DNA of 64,000 nucleotides from Sulfobacillus thermotolerans. Its GTDB lineage: Bacteria > Bacillota > Sulfobacillia > Sulfobacillales > Sulfobacillaceae. This document shows, one piece after another, positions 17,594 to 25,667 of this stretch (positions are counted from its first letter, which is position 1; each line of letters starts with the position of its first letter). The stretch lies in NCBI GenBank assembly GCA_002951815.1, contig CP019454.1, positions 3,235,837 to 3,299,836 of the forward strand, given 5' to 3'. The position numbers and the translations under genes are program-made. The notes beneath the pieces are model-generated. The model did not search any database. It was not told where the DNA came from and saw only the letters and a program-made list of their open reading frames with translations.

Positions 17594-18811
17594 TCATTCA
17601 AACCGCAAAGCGTCGATCGGGTTCAAGTTGGCCGCTTTCCGAGCGGGATAGACACCAAAGATAATGCCTACCAACGCGGCAAATCCAAAAGCGAGCCCCA
17701 CCGCATTCATCCCCACTAATCCTGATAAATGGAAGACAGAGCCTCCAATAACCGCGCCCAAGACCCCAATGGCGACTCCAATCAGACCGCCAATGATGCT
17801 CACAAGCACGGCCTCCACGACAAACTGGGCTAAGATAACGCCTTTGGAGGCCCCAATGGCTTTGCGAATACCAATCTCCCGAGTGCGCTCTGTCACCGAC
17901 ACAAGCATGATATTCATGATACCAATACCGCCAACGACCAACGAAATTCCGGCCACCCCAGCTAATAAATCGGTAAGAATTCCGGTAATCGAAGTCAATG
18001 TGCTAAGAAACGTCGCAGACGTTAACAGCGTAAAATTGTTTGCTTGCCCGGGCAGAATCTGATTGGCTACCCGTAACGTCGAGGTAATTTCGGCTTCGGC
18101 CATAGCCATGTCCGCAGGGGATTTGGCTGCGGCATAAATCCCTGTCAGATAAGTAGTCCCATCGAGTAAGTTCATATCCGTCGTAATCGGAATGACAATC
18201 CGGTCATCTTGATTAATAAAGCCATTGGTCCCTTCGGACTTTAACACGCCGATTACACGGAAGGGAATGCCATTGACGTCAATGGTTTGTCCTATGGGGT
18301 TCATTCCCGAAGGGAAGAGATCGCTTTCAACCGTCGTGCCAATAATGGCAACGGTCGCATTGTCTTGGACTTCTTGATTGGTGAAATTACGCCCACTGCC
18401 TAAAGGCATGTTCTCAATTTGAGGATAGTTCGCTGTCGTCCCTTGAATCGAGGTCGAGTAGTTGTTGGCGCGCCAAACCACTTGCCCCTGGGTGCTCAGT
18501 AACGGGGCTACGGCTTTGACCGCCGTATCTTGTTGCGCAATTGCTTGCACATCCGCCATGGTTAAAGTCGGCGCACTGCCCTGGCCCTTGTTAATCCCCC
18601 CTACACTCGTTGACGAGGACATGATTTGAATCAAATTGGTGCCCAACGATTCCACTTTATTGGTCACCATATCAGTGGCTCCTCGTCCAACCGCAGTCAA
18701 TAAGATCACAGCGGAGACGCCAATGATAATGCCCAGCATCGTCAGCAGCGACCGCATTTTGTTGGCCCGAATGCTGCGCAATGCAATTCGTAAGATCTCC
18801 AGTGCGGGCAT
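17594..18811 (-). CDS. MacB-type ABC transporter permease
   Basis: 405 residues. One N-terminal helix (about 20-42, after ALRSIRANKMRSLLTMLGII), a large extracytoplasmic MacB-PCD domain (about 45-275), then the FtsX domain with three helices, including GGIGIMNIMLVSVTERTREI and the coupling segment REIGIRKAIGASK. This topology is that of MacB mechanotransmission exporters. The start codon shares one base with the stop of the ATPase gene (TAATG), so the two are translationally coupled. In MacB of E. coli both parts are one protein; here they are split. Likely cargo: peptides, lipoproteins or drugs. Last gene of the three-gene operon. Confidence 0.92.
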   Translation of the reverse strand: MPALEILRIALRSIRANKMRSLLTMLGIIIGVSAVILLTAVGRGATDMVTNKVESLGTNLIQIMSSSTSVGGINKGQGSAPTLTMADVQAIAQQDTAVKAVAPLLSTQGQVVWRANNYSTSIQGTTANYPQIENMPLGSGRNFTNQEVQDNATVAIIGTTVESDLFPSGMNPIGQTIDVNGIPFRVIGVLKSEGTNGFINQDDRIVIPITTDMNLLDGTTYLTGIYAAAKSPADMAMAEAEITSTLRVANQILPGQANNFTLLTSATFLSTLTSITGILTDLLAGVAGISLVVGGIGIMNIMLVSVTERTREIGIRKAIGASKGVILAQFVVEAVLVSIIGGLIGVAIGVLGAVIGGSVFHLSGLVGMNAVGLAFGFAALVGIIFGVYPARKAANLNPIDALRFE

Positions 18812-19569
18812 TAGTGTCCCTCCCCTTCATCCGGTAACGGGGTCTGGTGACGCAGGGGATGCGGGTTCGGCTCATCCGACTGCACCAATCCATCACGAAA
18901 GCTAATAATGCGGTGGGCATGTTGGGCCACGTCTGTTTCATGGGTCACCATGACTATCGCATGACCTTGATCATGCAGCGCTTGAAACAGCCCCAAAATT
19001 TCATCGGTCGAGTGACTGTCCAATGCCCCTGTGGGTTCATCCGCAAGAATCAAGGCGGGATTCGTCACCAAAGCCCGCGCAATTGCGACGCGTTGTTGCT
19101 GGCCTCCGGAGAGCTCATTGGGTTTGTGGTGCATGCGGTTGGCTAAGCCTACCTGGGCCAAGGCCTCCTGAGCCCGTTCATGACGCACTTTCTTCGGCAC
19201 GCCCGCGTACAACATTGGCAGTTCCACGTTTTCAATCGCCGAGGTGCGGCTTAACAAATTGAAGCTCTGAAACACAAAGCCAATTTTTTGATTGCGCAAC
19301 AAGGCCAAGTCATCATCGGACAGCTTTGAAACGTCATAGCCGTCCAACTGATATACGCCCGCACTCGGGGTATCTAAACAACCCATAATGTGCATTGTAG
19401 TCGACTTACCCGATCCGGACGGACCAATGATGGCCACATATTCTCCCGATGCGACCGACACGGACACATCCCGCAAGGCAGGAAACGCCTGTTGTCCCAT
19501 CCAATAAGTTTTTTGAATATGCTCCATCATTACAATCGGCCGAGTCGGCGAGATCGCTTGGGCACTCAT
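18811..19569 (-). CDS. MacB-type ABC transporter ATP-binding protein
   Basis: 252 residues with all nucleotide-binding motifs: Walker [11 protein letters not shown] (about 52-61), Q-loop FVFQSFNLL, signature [15 protein letters not shown], Walker [14 protein letters not shown] and switch His in VMVTHET. The sequence is typical of the LolD/MacB subgroup. The start overlaps the adaptor stop by ATGA and the stop touches the permease start, giving a tightly coupled adaptor-ATPase-permease operon. The C-terminal tail of about 25 residues after the H-loop region is polar. Confidence 0.95.
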   Translation of the reverse strand: MSAQAISPTRPIVMMEHIQKTYWMGQQAFPALRDVSVSVASGEYVAIIGPSGSGKSTTMHIMGCLDTPSAGVYQLDGYDVSKLSDDDLALLRNQKIGFVFQSFNLLSRTSAIENVELPMLYAGVPKKVRHERAQEALAQVGLANRMHHKPNELSGGQQQRVAIARALVTNPALILADEPTGALDSHSTDEILGLFQALHDQGHAIVMVTHETDVAQHAHRIISFRDGLVQSDEPNPHPLRHQTPLPDEGEGH

Positions 19570-21728
19570 GACGCCGCGCCTCCGCCGCCGGCACCGGCTC
19601 CTCCACCATGTCCACCAAAGCCTCCGTGACCACCAAATGCGCCCGGACGCCCGCCAAAATGGAATCCTTTACTGACCGTCAAATTTAACGACGCGGGATC
19701 GACCAGCAAGATTTTTTCTCCGGCATAAACCCCATGCAGCACTTCAACATTCGTTGATCCAAACAGTCCCACCGTGACCGGCACAAAGATGACCCCGGAC
19801 CGGACTTTTGCTGCAGCTTGGGCAAACTTTCCGGAAAACTTCTTGTGCGCAGCCGCAAACTTCTTGGGAATTTTAAACTTTGCCCCGCTGAAACTCGGAT
19901 GTATATACACCCCTTCTTGGGTCCCGACCGTTTGCAGCGCTACAGCCGGAATTGTGAGCACATGGTGCGCAGTGGCAGTTTGAATAGACACGCTGGTGGT
20001 CATGCCGGGTAACAAATCGCCCGAACTGTTGTTAACCGACGTGAGCACCGTATATTCGGTCACGTTGTTAACAACCGTTGGTGTCGGCTCTACTTCCAAA
20101 ACCGTTCCAGAAAACGTCTTGTTGGGATAAGATGCCGCACTCACCGTGACCTTCTCACCAGGCTTGACCTGAGCAATATCTGCTTCACTCACTTGCACAT
20201 TATCTTGCAGATCAGATTTCAGGCTGTCATCGAGCACGAACACCGGCGTTGCGCCACTTAATGTATCGCCGGGTAAATAGTTGGATTCCACGATGACGCC
20301 ACTGACGGGAGCAGTTAAGATGGTGTCGTTCTCCGCCACCTTAGCCGATGCCAGCTGGGCTTCCGCTGACATCAAAGACGCTTTCGCCGACGCAATTTGA
20401 GCAGAAGTTGCGGGGGCTTCCGTTTGCGCCAATGATGCCTCAGCCGACGTCACCCCATTTTTAGCCGCCGCAATGTTGTTGAGATCGGCATCTAAGACTT
20501 GTTTTTGTGTTGTGGTGTTATTCTCAACATTCTCGGTCGCTTGCAAAGCCGCTTCTGAGGCTTGATAGGAGGTTTGAGCATTGGCCAGCGCCGTTTGCGC
20601 CTGTTGCAAAGCCACTTGGGCCGCGCTCACTGTCAAAGGATTGTTCGCTTGATCACTCGTTTGCTCCTGTTCGTCGCTCGTCAATTGCGCCTGGGCATTG
20701 GCTACTGCGGCATTCGTGCTTTGCACCGAGGCTTCATCATTTTGAACCAATTTGGTCGCCGCTTCGACAGCGGATTGCGCACTTTGGATCGTGTTATACG
20801 CCGATTGCGCAGCGCTTGCGAGTTGTTCGGCAGACGCAGTGGTCGTGCTTGATGCGCCGGAAGTAAGATCATTTTGATACGCCGCTTCATCCGCCGGATA
20901 TTGCGAAGCCAATGTCCCATACAGTGATTGGTCTTGAGTCAATGTCGCTTGATCAGACGCAAGAGTGCTTTCATCCGTAGACAACGCATTCGCAGCAGCC
21001 GAAGCTTGAGCTTGATCCGCGGCAAGAGCCGCTTGCGCTGCCGTAATCGTCGCCGGCAAATTAGATCCGTTAGCGCTCGCTTGCGCTTCAGCTTGTTGAA
21101 GCTTAACTTGTGCCGCATTGACAGCATCCTGGTCAGCAGCCACGACCCCTTGGGCTTGCTGCACTGCCGTGCCCGCGTTTAAAATCGCCTGTTGCTGAGA
21201 GGCGCGGTTGTTATCAATGGCCTCTTGATCCTGATATGTTTTTTCTGCACCGGCCAATGCCACTTGCGCTTTCTGCACGGCCGCTTGAGCAACCGCTACG
21301 GCTTGGGGCGTAGGCCCCGCCTCATCTTGCTGCAAAGTCGCTTGAGCAGCGGCAACCGCGGCTTGTGCTGATTCCACGGCCGGTATGTCGGTGGCATCGT
21401 TGAGTGTGGCGAGCACTTGGCCTGCACTGACATGTTCGCCCACTGACGCCTTGACCGTCGCGAGAATGCCGCTGGCGCCCGTAAAATTCAAACTAATGGA
21501 CTGCAGCGGCTGAATGGTTCCGGCTGCAGAAATCGTTTGCACCACGTTGCCATAACGCACCGTAGCATAATCACTAGCAGGAATAATGGCAGCCGGGTGA
21601 TGAAAAGCCTTGACATACACGCCTGCGCCGACGGCCAGTACGGCGGCACCTCCTACAAGATACCACCAGCTCCGTTTGCGCGGCCTGATGAGCCCTAACG
21701 GTTGTGAGGGTGGGACTCCAACAGACAT
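19566..21728 (-). CDS. MacA/HlyD-like adaptor with very long coiled-coil hairpin
   Basis: 720 residues, about twice the usual MacA length. An N-terminal anchor helix (about 20-40) is followed by the first lipoyl half (GNVVQTISAAGTIQPL onward), a long Ala/Gln/Asp-rich helical region from about 115 to 460, the second lipoyl half (APVSGVIVESNYLPGD), a beta-barrel and a membrane-proximal domain. The C-terminus is Gly/His-rich (GGHGGFGGHGGGAGAGGGG). AAAGGAG precedes the ATG. In Gram-negative MacA the hairpin docks with TolC; with no outer-membrane partner expected, the long hairpin may cross the cell wall or bind cargo. First gene of the operon. Confidence 0.88.
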   Translation of the reverse strand: MSVGVPPSQPLGLIRPRKRSWWYLVGGAAVLAVGAGVYVKAFHHPAAIIPASDYATVRYGNVVQTISAAGTIQPLQSISLNFTGASGILATVKASVGEHVSAGQVLATLNDATDIPAVESAQAAVAAAQATLQQDEAGPTPQAVAVAQAAVQKAQVALAGAEKTYQDQEAIDNNRASQQQAILNAGTAVQQAQGVVAADQDAVNAAQVKLQQAEAQASANGSNLPATITAAQAALAADQAQASAAANALSTDESTLASDQATLTQDQSLYGTLASQYPADEAAYQNDLTSGASSTTTASAEQLASAAQSAYNTIQSAQSAVEAATKLVQNDEASVQSTNAAVANAQAQLTSDEQEQTSDQANNPLTVSAAQVALQQAQTALANAQTSYQASEAALQATENVENNTTTQKQVLDADLNNIAAAKNGVTSAEASLAQTEAPATSAQIASAKASLMSAEAQLASAKVAENDTILTAPVSGVIVESNYLPGDTLSGATPVFVLDDSLKSDLQDNVQVSEADIAQVKPGEKVTVSAASYPNKTFSGTVLEVEPTPTVVNNVTEYTVLTSVNNSSGDLLPGMTTSVSIQTATAHHVLTIPAVALQTVGTQEGVYIHPSFSGAKFKIPKKFAAAHKKFSGKFAQAAAKVRSGVIFVPVTVGLFGSTNVEVLHGVYAGEKILLVDPASLNLTVSKGFHFGGRPGAFGGHGGFGGHGGGAGAGGGGAAS

Positions 21729-22011
21729 CGTCCTTTATTCTCCTTTATCTTGCCGTCTTTACACGATAGGCCCGCAAAGGACGCATAGGGTCCTTTTTGT
21801 CTCTTTCTAAGCGTTGGCATGTGAAACCGAAGCCAAGACACAAAGTGCTCAGGAACGAAGTGCCTATGGTGGTAGCTTATTATGCATCGGAGATTGTTAC
21901 CAAATTGTTACCGAATCGAATTATTTGAGGATTATTGTAAAACGACCGGGATCGTTTTTATGGCGCCACCGGAGTTTCCATCTATAAATACAGACGTATT
22001 TTAGGGCAGGC
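21729..22011. promoter_or_regulatory. Upstream region of the MacAB-like operon with 11-bp direct repeat
   Basis: Contains TTGTTACC twice, at 21894-21901 and 21905-21912, one helical turn apart, the arrangement of OmpR-type response regulator sites. It lies about 165 bases upstream of the adaptor start. No regulator gene is adjacent. Confidence 0.35.
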
Positions 22012-22332
22012 TTGGATCACGCCCACATAAACCTGGAGATCAGGAATTCGACGTGCAGTGGTTGGGGGCACGCGTTGTGGGTAATGATGAAAGAGGTCTT
22101 AGGTCTTTTAGCATTTAGAGTACCGTTGCAAGCAGGTCAATCAGGGCGGGGACTGCCACTGATCTTTGGCCTATATAGATTGCCCATCATCCCCCATGGT
22201 TGGGAGGATGCTCTGTGGTATGCCACAGCAACGGGTCCCAAAATGATGCGCCAAGCCCAGTGGGCCGCGGCAGTCTTAGCGATTATCATCATGGGCGTTT
22301 CGGGAAGAACTAATGGAAATCACACTAATTAA
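22012..22332 (+). CDS. Uncertain small ORF, possible remnant before the decayed ABC gene
   Basis: Up to 106 residues from a TTG, or about 83 from the ATG pair near 22081 (MMKEVLGLLAF). It has one clear hydrophobic stretch near the end (QWAAAVLAIIIMGVSG) and no recognised domain. Its end overlaps the start of the ABC-like ORF by 20 bases. No good ribosome binding site. It could be what remains of an ABC-2 permease or a chance ORF. Confidence 0.25.
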   Translation: MDHAHINLEIRNSTCSGWGHALWVMMKEVLGLLAFRVPLQAGQSGRGLPLIFGLYRLPIIPHGWEDALWYATATGPKMMRQAQWAAAVLAIIIMGVSGRTNGNHTN

Positions 22333-22843
22333 CGCCCAAGGGGAAGGCATCACGCGCTGTATATCTTGCGACCTCAGAGCAGGCACCACTTGGCTTTCCG
22401 GATCGCATCCTCAAGGGTTAGCCACACTGCTCGCGTGGTGGTCTCTTTCTCGTATTCCTGTTCATGGCACCTTACAAGTCAATGGTCAGACGTGGCAGAC
22501 GCTTACACCGTATGCCCAAACACATTACAAACGGCGTATTGGATTTAAGCCACGGTTGGATACATTGCCTGCAAAGCTGCGCGTAGATCGTACCCTGACT
22601 TATTGGGCTGCACTGTGGGAACTCGATAACCCCTGGACAGCCGCTCATAACGCGATAGCTGCATGGGAGCTCGAGAGTGTGGCTACACAGCATCTCGGCA
22701 CGCTGTCCTTTGGGGAGCAACAGCGATTGCTGCTACAGGCGCCTTGTGGCACCCGGACATTCTTGTCTTGCTATCATCATTACTGGGAATCTGAAAGAGG
22801 TTCTGTCCCACTGAACGCACGCAAGACCGCAAGCGCCCCTTGA
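22313..22843 (+). pseudogene. Decayed ABC transporter ATP-binding protein
   Basis: 176 residues by translation. The region reads like an ABC ATPase: a strand-rich start, WLSGSHPQGLATLLAWW where Walker A should be (the GKS/T lysine is absent), HYKRRIGFKP before the Q-loop position, and a good signature LGTLSFGEQQRLLLQA. Just after it the frame breaks: in the shifted frame the DNA encodes ALWHPDILVL, the usual lead-in to Walker B, but the D-E pair does not follow and a stop comes soon. A two-base (net) shift near 22740 plus a truncated end explain this. It precedes the glycosyltransferase genes, so it may once have served polysaccharide export. Confidence 0.65.
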
Positions 22844-22877
22844 CCCCCGCAACTGGCTATATGATAATTGGAGCACC

Positions 22878-23693
22878 ATGGAAAGACAGGATGATTTCGG
22901 AATATTTCCCCACAGCATGCCCTCCTTAGGGGAATGGCTATATCTAACTCTTCATAACGCGTTTCCCGAACGACATATTGGCCTTCTTGCAGACGAGGAG
23001 ATGCATCAACAACATCCTGAAGCCTTAGTTTCCGCCCACTTATCACAGGTTTGGGACGCCATTATTAGCGTGCACCCAGAGCCTTTAGCGTTTATTCCGG
23101 CACACAGATCCGTGGTGCATTTTGCCATCTCGTCCACCGCGGTACCCTGTGATATCCTCATCCGTGTCGTCTGGCATCCCATGTTGGAGTTGACTGTCTT
23201 AACCGACCCGTCAGACCTCGGACACTGCACGTCGGCAAAGGAGATACCGATTGGGTATATTTGTGGATGGGGTTCCTTAACGCACCTGACTGAATACGCG
23301 GCCATCTTAGGCCCTATTCCGACGCATGCAGCAGCACTTCGTGAAATGGATATTCTCTTTAAAGAACGCACGACCTTAAAAACCCAACACCGCGCTCTGC
23401 TGAATGAAAAGGAGCAGTTGCTTGCCGCCTGGCATGAAGAACAAAGCAGCATGGCGGCTAAAATAGCCCATCTGGCCGACCAATACCAAACCCTAAGCGC
23501 CGATTATGCCGCACTCAGGACAAAAGCAACCCAACAAGAAGAGGAAATTCAGCAATTACGCCAAACGTTATCCGCCCGAAACGCCATCATTGCGGCTTTA
23601 GAGCAGGATCTCGAGTCTATTCACCAATCACCTTTTTGGAAATGGCTGCATCGTTATTGGCGTCTTATGGCTACACTGCGCAGAGAGGGGTAG
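22878..23693 (+). CDS. Coiled-coil protein of a glycosyltransferase cluster, function unknown
   Basis: 271 residues. The first 150 have no recognised fold. From about 155 to 250 a coiled coil runs with heptad-like L/A/E/Q spacing (MAAKIAHLADQYQTLSADYA; EEEIQQLRQTLSARNAIIAA), and the tail SPFWKWLHRYWRLMATLRR resembles the short aromatic-basic end that follows coiled coils in many surface-glycan glycosyltransferases and methyltransferases. GGAG lies four bases before the ATG. It ends six bases before the next glycosyltransferase gene, so the two are likely one operon. It could be a scaffold or chain-length factor; this is inference. Confidence 0.7.
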   Translation: MERQDDFGIFPHSMPSLGEWLYLTLHNAFPERHIGLLADEEMHQQHPEALVSAHLSQVWDAIISVHPEPLAFIPAHRSVVHFAISSTAVPCDILIRVVWHPMLELTVLTDPSDLGHCTSAKEIPIGYICGWGSLTHLTEYAAILGPIPTHAAALREMDILFKERTTLKTQHRALLNEKEQLLAAWHEEQSSMAAKIAHLADQYQTLSADYAALRTKATQQEEEIQQLRQTLSARNAIIAALEQDLESIHQSPFWKWLHRYWRLMATLRREG

Positions 23694-23699
23694 ACGGCC

Positions 23700-25667
23700 A
23701 TGGAAATTTGGATGATTACGCCCCGTTACTCCCTACACCTGTGGGATGAAGTCGGGCGCTTTAGTTACGATTGGGCGCACTATCAAGCTCGCCAAGGCCA
23801 TGTCGTGCGTGTTCTTACGCTGTATGCAGACGTATTGCCGGAAACGTTGCCGATTAAAGTCATTCCCTTAGTAGATAATCCCCTCACTTTTTTGGCAAGT
23901 TCGTCACGCAGAGCTTGGCACGTCGCGACCTATGTGCTCAACGCGGCAGAGCGCGGTGAAATTCCCGACGAAATTCATACCATTACAGATTGGGGTCTGG
24001 GTGCAATCGTTCTCCAGCATTATTGGACCTTGCATCGTCTGACCAAATCCCTAAGGTTTGTTACGATCCCGGTAGAGCCTCTCATTTTAACAGCGTATGA
24101 TAACACCTGGCCACGCTACCGTCTGGATTATTTTTGGGCTCAACAAATGGAGCAATGGGTCATAAAGGCCTCGCAGTCAATCCAAACGAACTCCCTAGCT
24201 ATGATAAAGGCTTTAGGCTCTCCTGCCCATGTTACGCCGCTTCCCACCATGAATGGCGACAACGTTCCGACGTTTTTCCCTCCTGAGCGGCTCGTGATGC
24301 TGGGGCCTGTTGCACCACTCACCCACATAGCCCTGTGGCTTGAAGCGCTGTCCCTCTTATGGGCTCAAGGGTTTTCCTTACCCCTGGAAATTTATGGACC
24401 TGACCGCCTTTACACCATGACGCAAAGGCCGTACCGGGAATACCTCACCGAGCGATTTTCGAAGGACGTGGAACGCGGCCACGTGCGCTTTTTATCCACC
24501 GCGACCCCGGTTCAGGTCCATCAGATGCACAACGCGCTTGTCCTTCACGGGGTCACGGCCCCCACGTTATCTTGGGGCTTGGCGACACTTGTTCGTCACA
24601 ACATTCCTGTGTTGGCGTTGACATCAGAACGCACACAAGAGCTTTTACCTCCCGAACAGCTCACGATGCCCATTGCGGCGGTTATGGCTGATGCCATTGC
24701 CGCACAATGCGCCAAGAATTCAGAACGGTATTCGCCCACCACACCGCATCCTATTGTTCTTGAGCCCGCGCGCGATTCAGATGATTCGATAGATATCTTC
24801 CCTTTTCTTCATCCCGTGGCCACCGTACCCACGGACGCTATCACGCGCTCAACGGGAACTTTATCCGTTGTCATTCCCTATTACAACGCGGGCCCGTTCA
24901 TCTTCGATGCCATTGACAGTGTGTTTCAGTCCCGACGCATCCCCGACCAAGTGATCATCATGGATGACGGCAGCACCGACCCAGGCAGTATTGCGGCGCT
25001 CTATGAGCTGGCTCATCGGTATCCCGCGGTGCAGGTCATTCACGCCCCTCATGGCGGCATTGTCACCACCCGAAACCGGGGAGCGAAACAGGCCAGCGGC
25101 GATATCCTGGCTTTTCTCGATGCGGATGACATGGTCACCCCTGACTACTTCGCCCGGTGCGTGGAGATCCTAGCCACCTACGCTAATGTTGACTTTGTCG
25201 GATCGTGGGTGGAATATTTCGGTGATACCACCGGCATCTGGGCGGGGTGGAATCCTGAGCCCCCTTATGTGCTCTATCATAATCTCATTAACAGCAGCGG
25301 CATTGTTGTGCGCCGTCCAGCTTTTCTTGCTGCGGGTCTCAATCACGAAGAAATGGATCAGGGACTCGAAGACTATGAGTCCATAATCCATTTGATTGCT
25401 GCAGGCTATCAGGGCGTGGTCATTCCCGAACCACTCTTTCGTTACCGCGTGCGCAGCACGTCGCGGTCGAAGACCAACCGCCATGACGAAAAGCTGATGG
25501 TGTTATATGACCGGATCCGCCGTCACTATCCCGCTGTTTATGCACGCTTTAGCGACGACTTGCTGGGCTTATTCAATGCCAATGGTCCACAATACCGCAT
25601 TGATTCTCCGCTCAATCCGCCTCACGACTTTATTGCAGATCAAGGCGACGGAGAAGCACACGCTTAG
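23700..25667 (+). CDS. Two-domain glycosyltransferase (GT4-like plus GT2)
   Basis: 655 residues. Residues 1-365 look like a GT-B glycosyltransferase (MEIWMITPRYSLHLWDEVG, later LVMLGPVAPLTHIALWLEAL) though the usual E-x7-E motif is not obvious. Residues 385-640 are GT2, GT-A fold: LSVVIPYYNAGPFIFDAIDS, VIIMDDGSTD and ILAFLDADDM, the last supplying the metal-binding DxD. It likely adds two sugars in a surface glycan. GAGGGG lies about ten bases before the ATG. Its 3' end overlaps by 38 bases the 3' end of the convergent gene at 25630-27738, which has the same two-domain plan. Confidence 0.85.
   Translation: MEIWMITPRYSLHLWDEVGRFSYDWAHYQARQGHVVRVLTLYADVLPETLPIKVIPLVDNPLTFLASSSRRAWHVATYVLNAAERGEIPDEIHTITDWGLGAIVLQHYWTLHRLTKSLRFVTIPVEPLILTAYDNTWPRYRLDYFWAQQMEQWVIKASQSIQTNSLAMIKALGSPAHVTPLPTMNGDNVPTFFPPERLVMLGPVAPLTHIALWLEALSLLWAQGFSLPLEIYGPDRLYTMTQRPYREYLTERFSKDVERGHVRFLSTATPVQVHQMHNALVLHGVTAPTLSWGLATLVRHNIPVLALTSERTQELLPPEQLTMPIAAVMADAIAAQCAKNSERYSPTTPHPIVLEPARDSDDSIDIFPFLHPVATVPTDAITRSTGTLSVVIPYYNAGPFIFDAIDSVFQSRRIPDQVIIMDDGSTDPGSIAALYELAHRYPAVQVIHAPHGGIVTTRNRGAKQASGDILAFLDADDMVTPDYFARCVEILATYANVDFVGSWVEYFGDTTGIWAGWNPEPPYVLYHNLINSSGIVVRRPAFLAAGLNHEEMDQGLEDYESIIHLIAAGYQGVVIPEPLFRYRVRSTSRSKTNRHDEKLMVLYDRIRRHYPAVYARFSDDLLGLFNANGPQYRIDSPLNPPHDFIADQGDGEAHA

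Noticed and set aside
20507-21182. Several frames opposite the long coiled-coil adaptor, and its repetitive DNA as a possible array
   Set aside because: The repetition comes from Ala/Gln/Ser heptad codons; there are no constant repeats with unique spacers, so no CRISPR.
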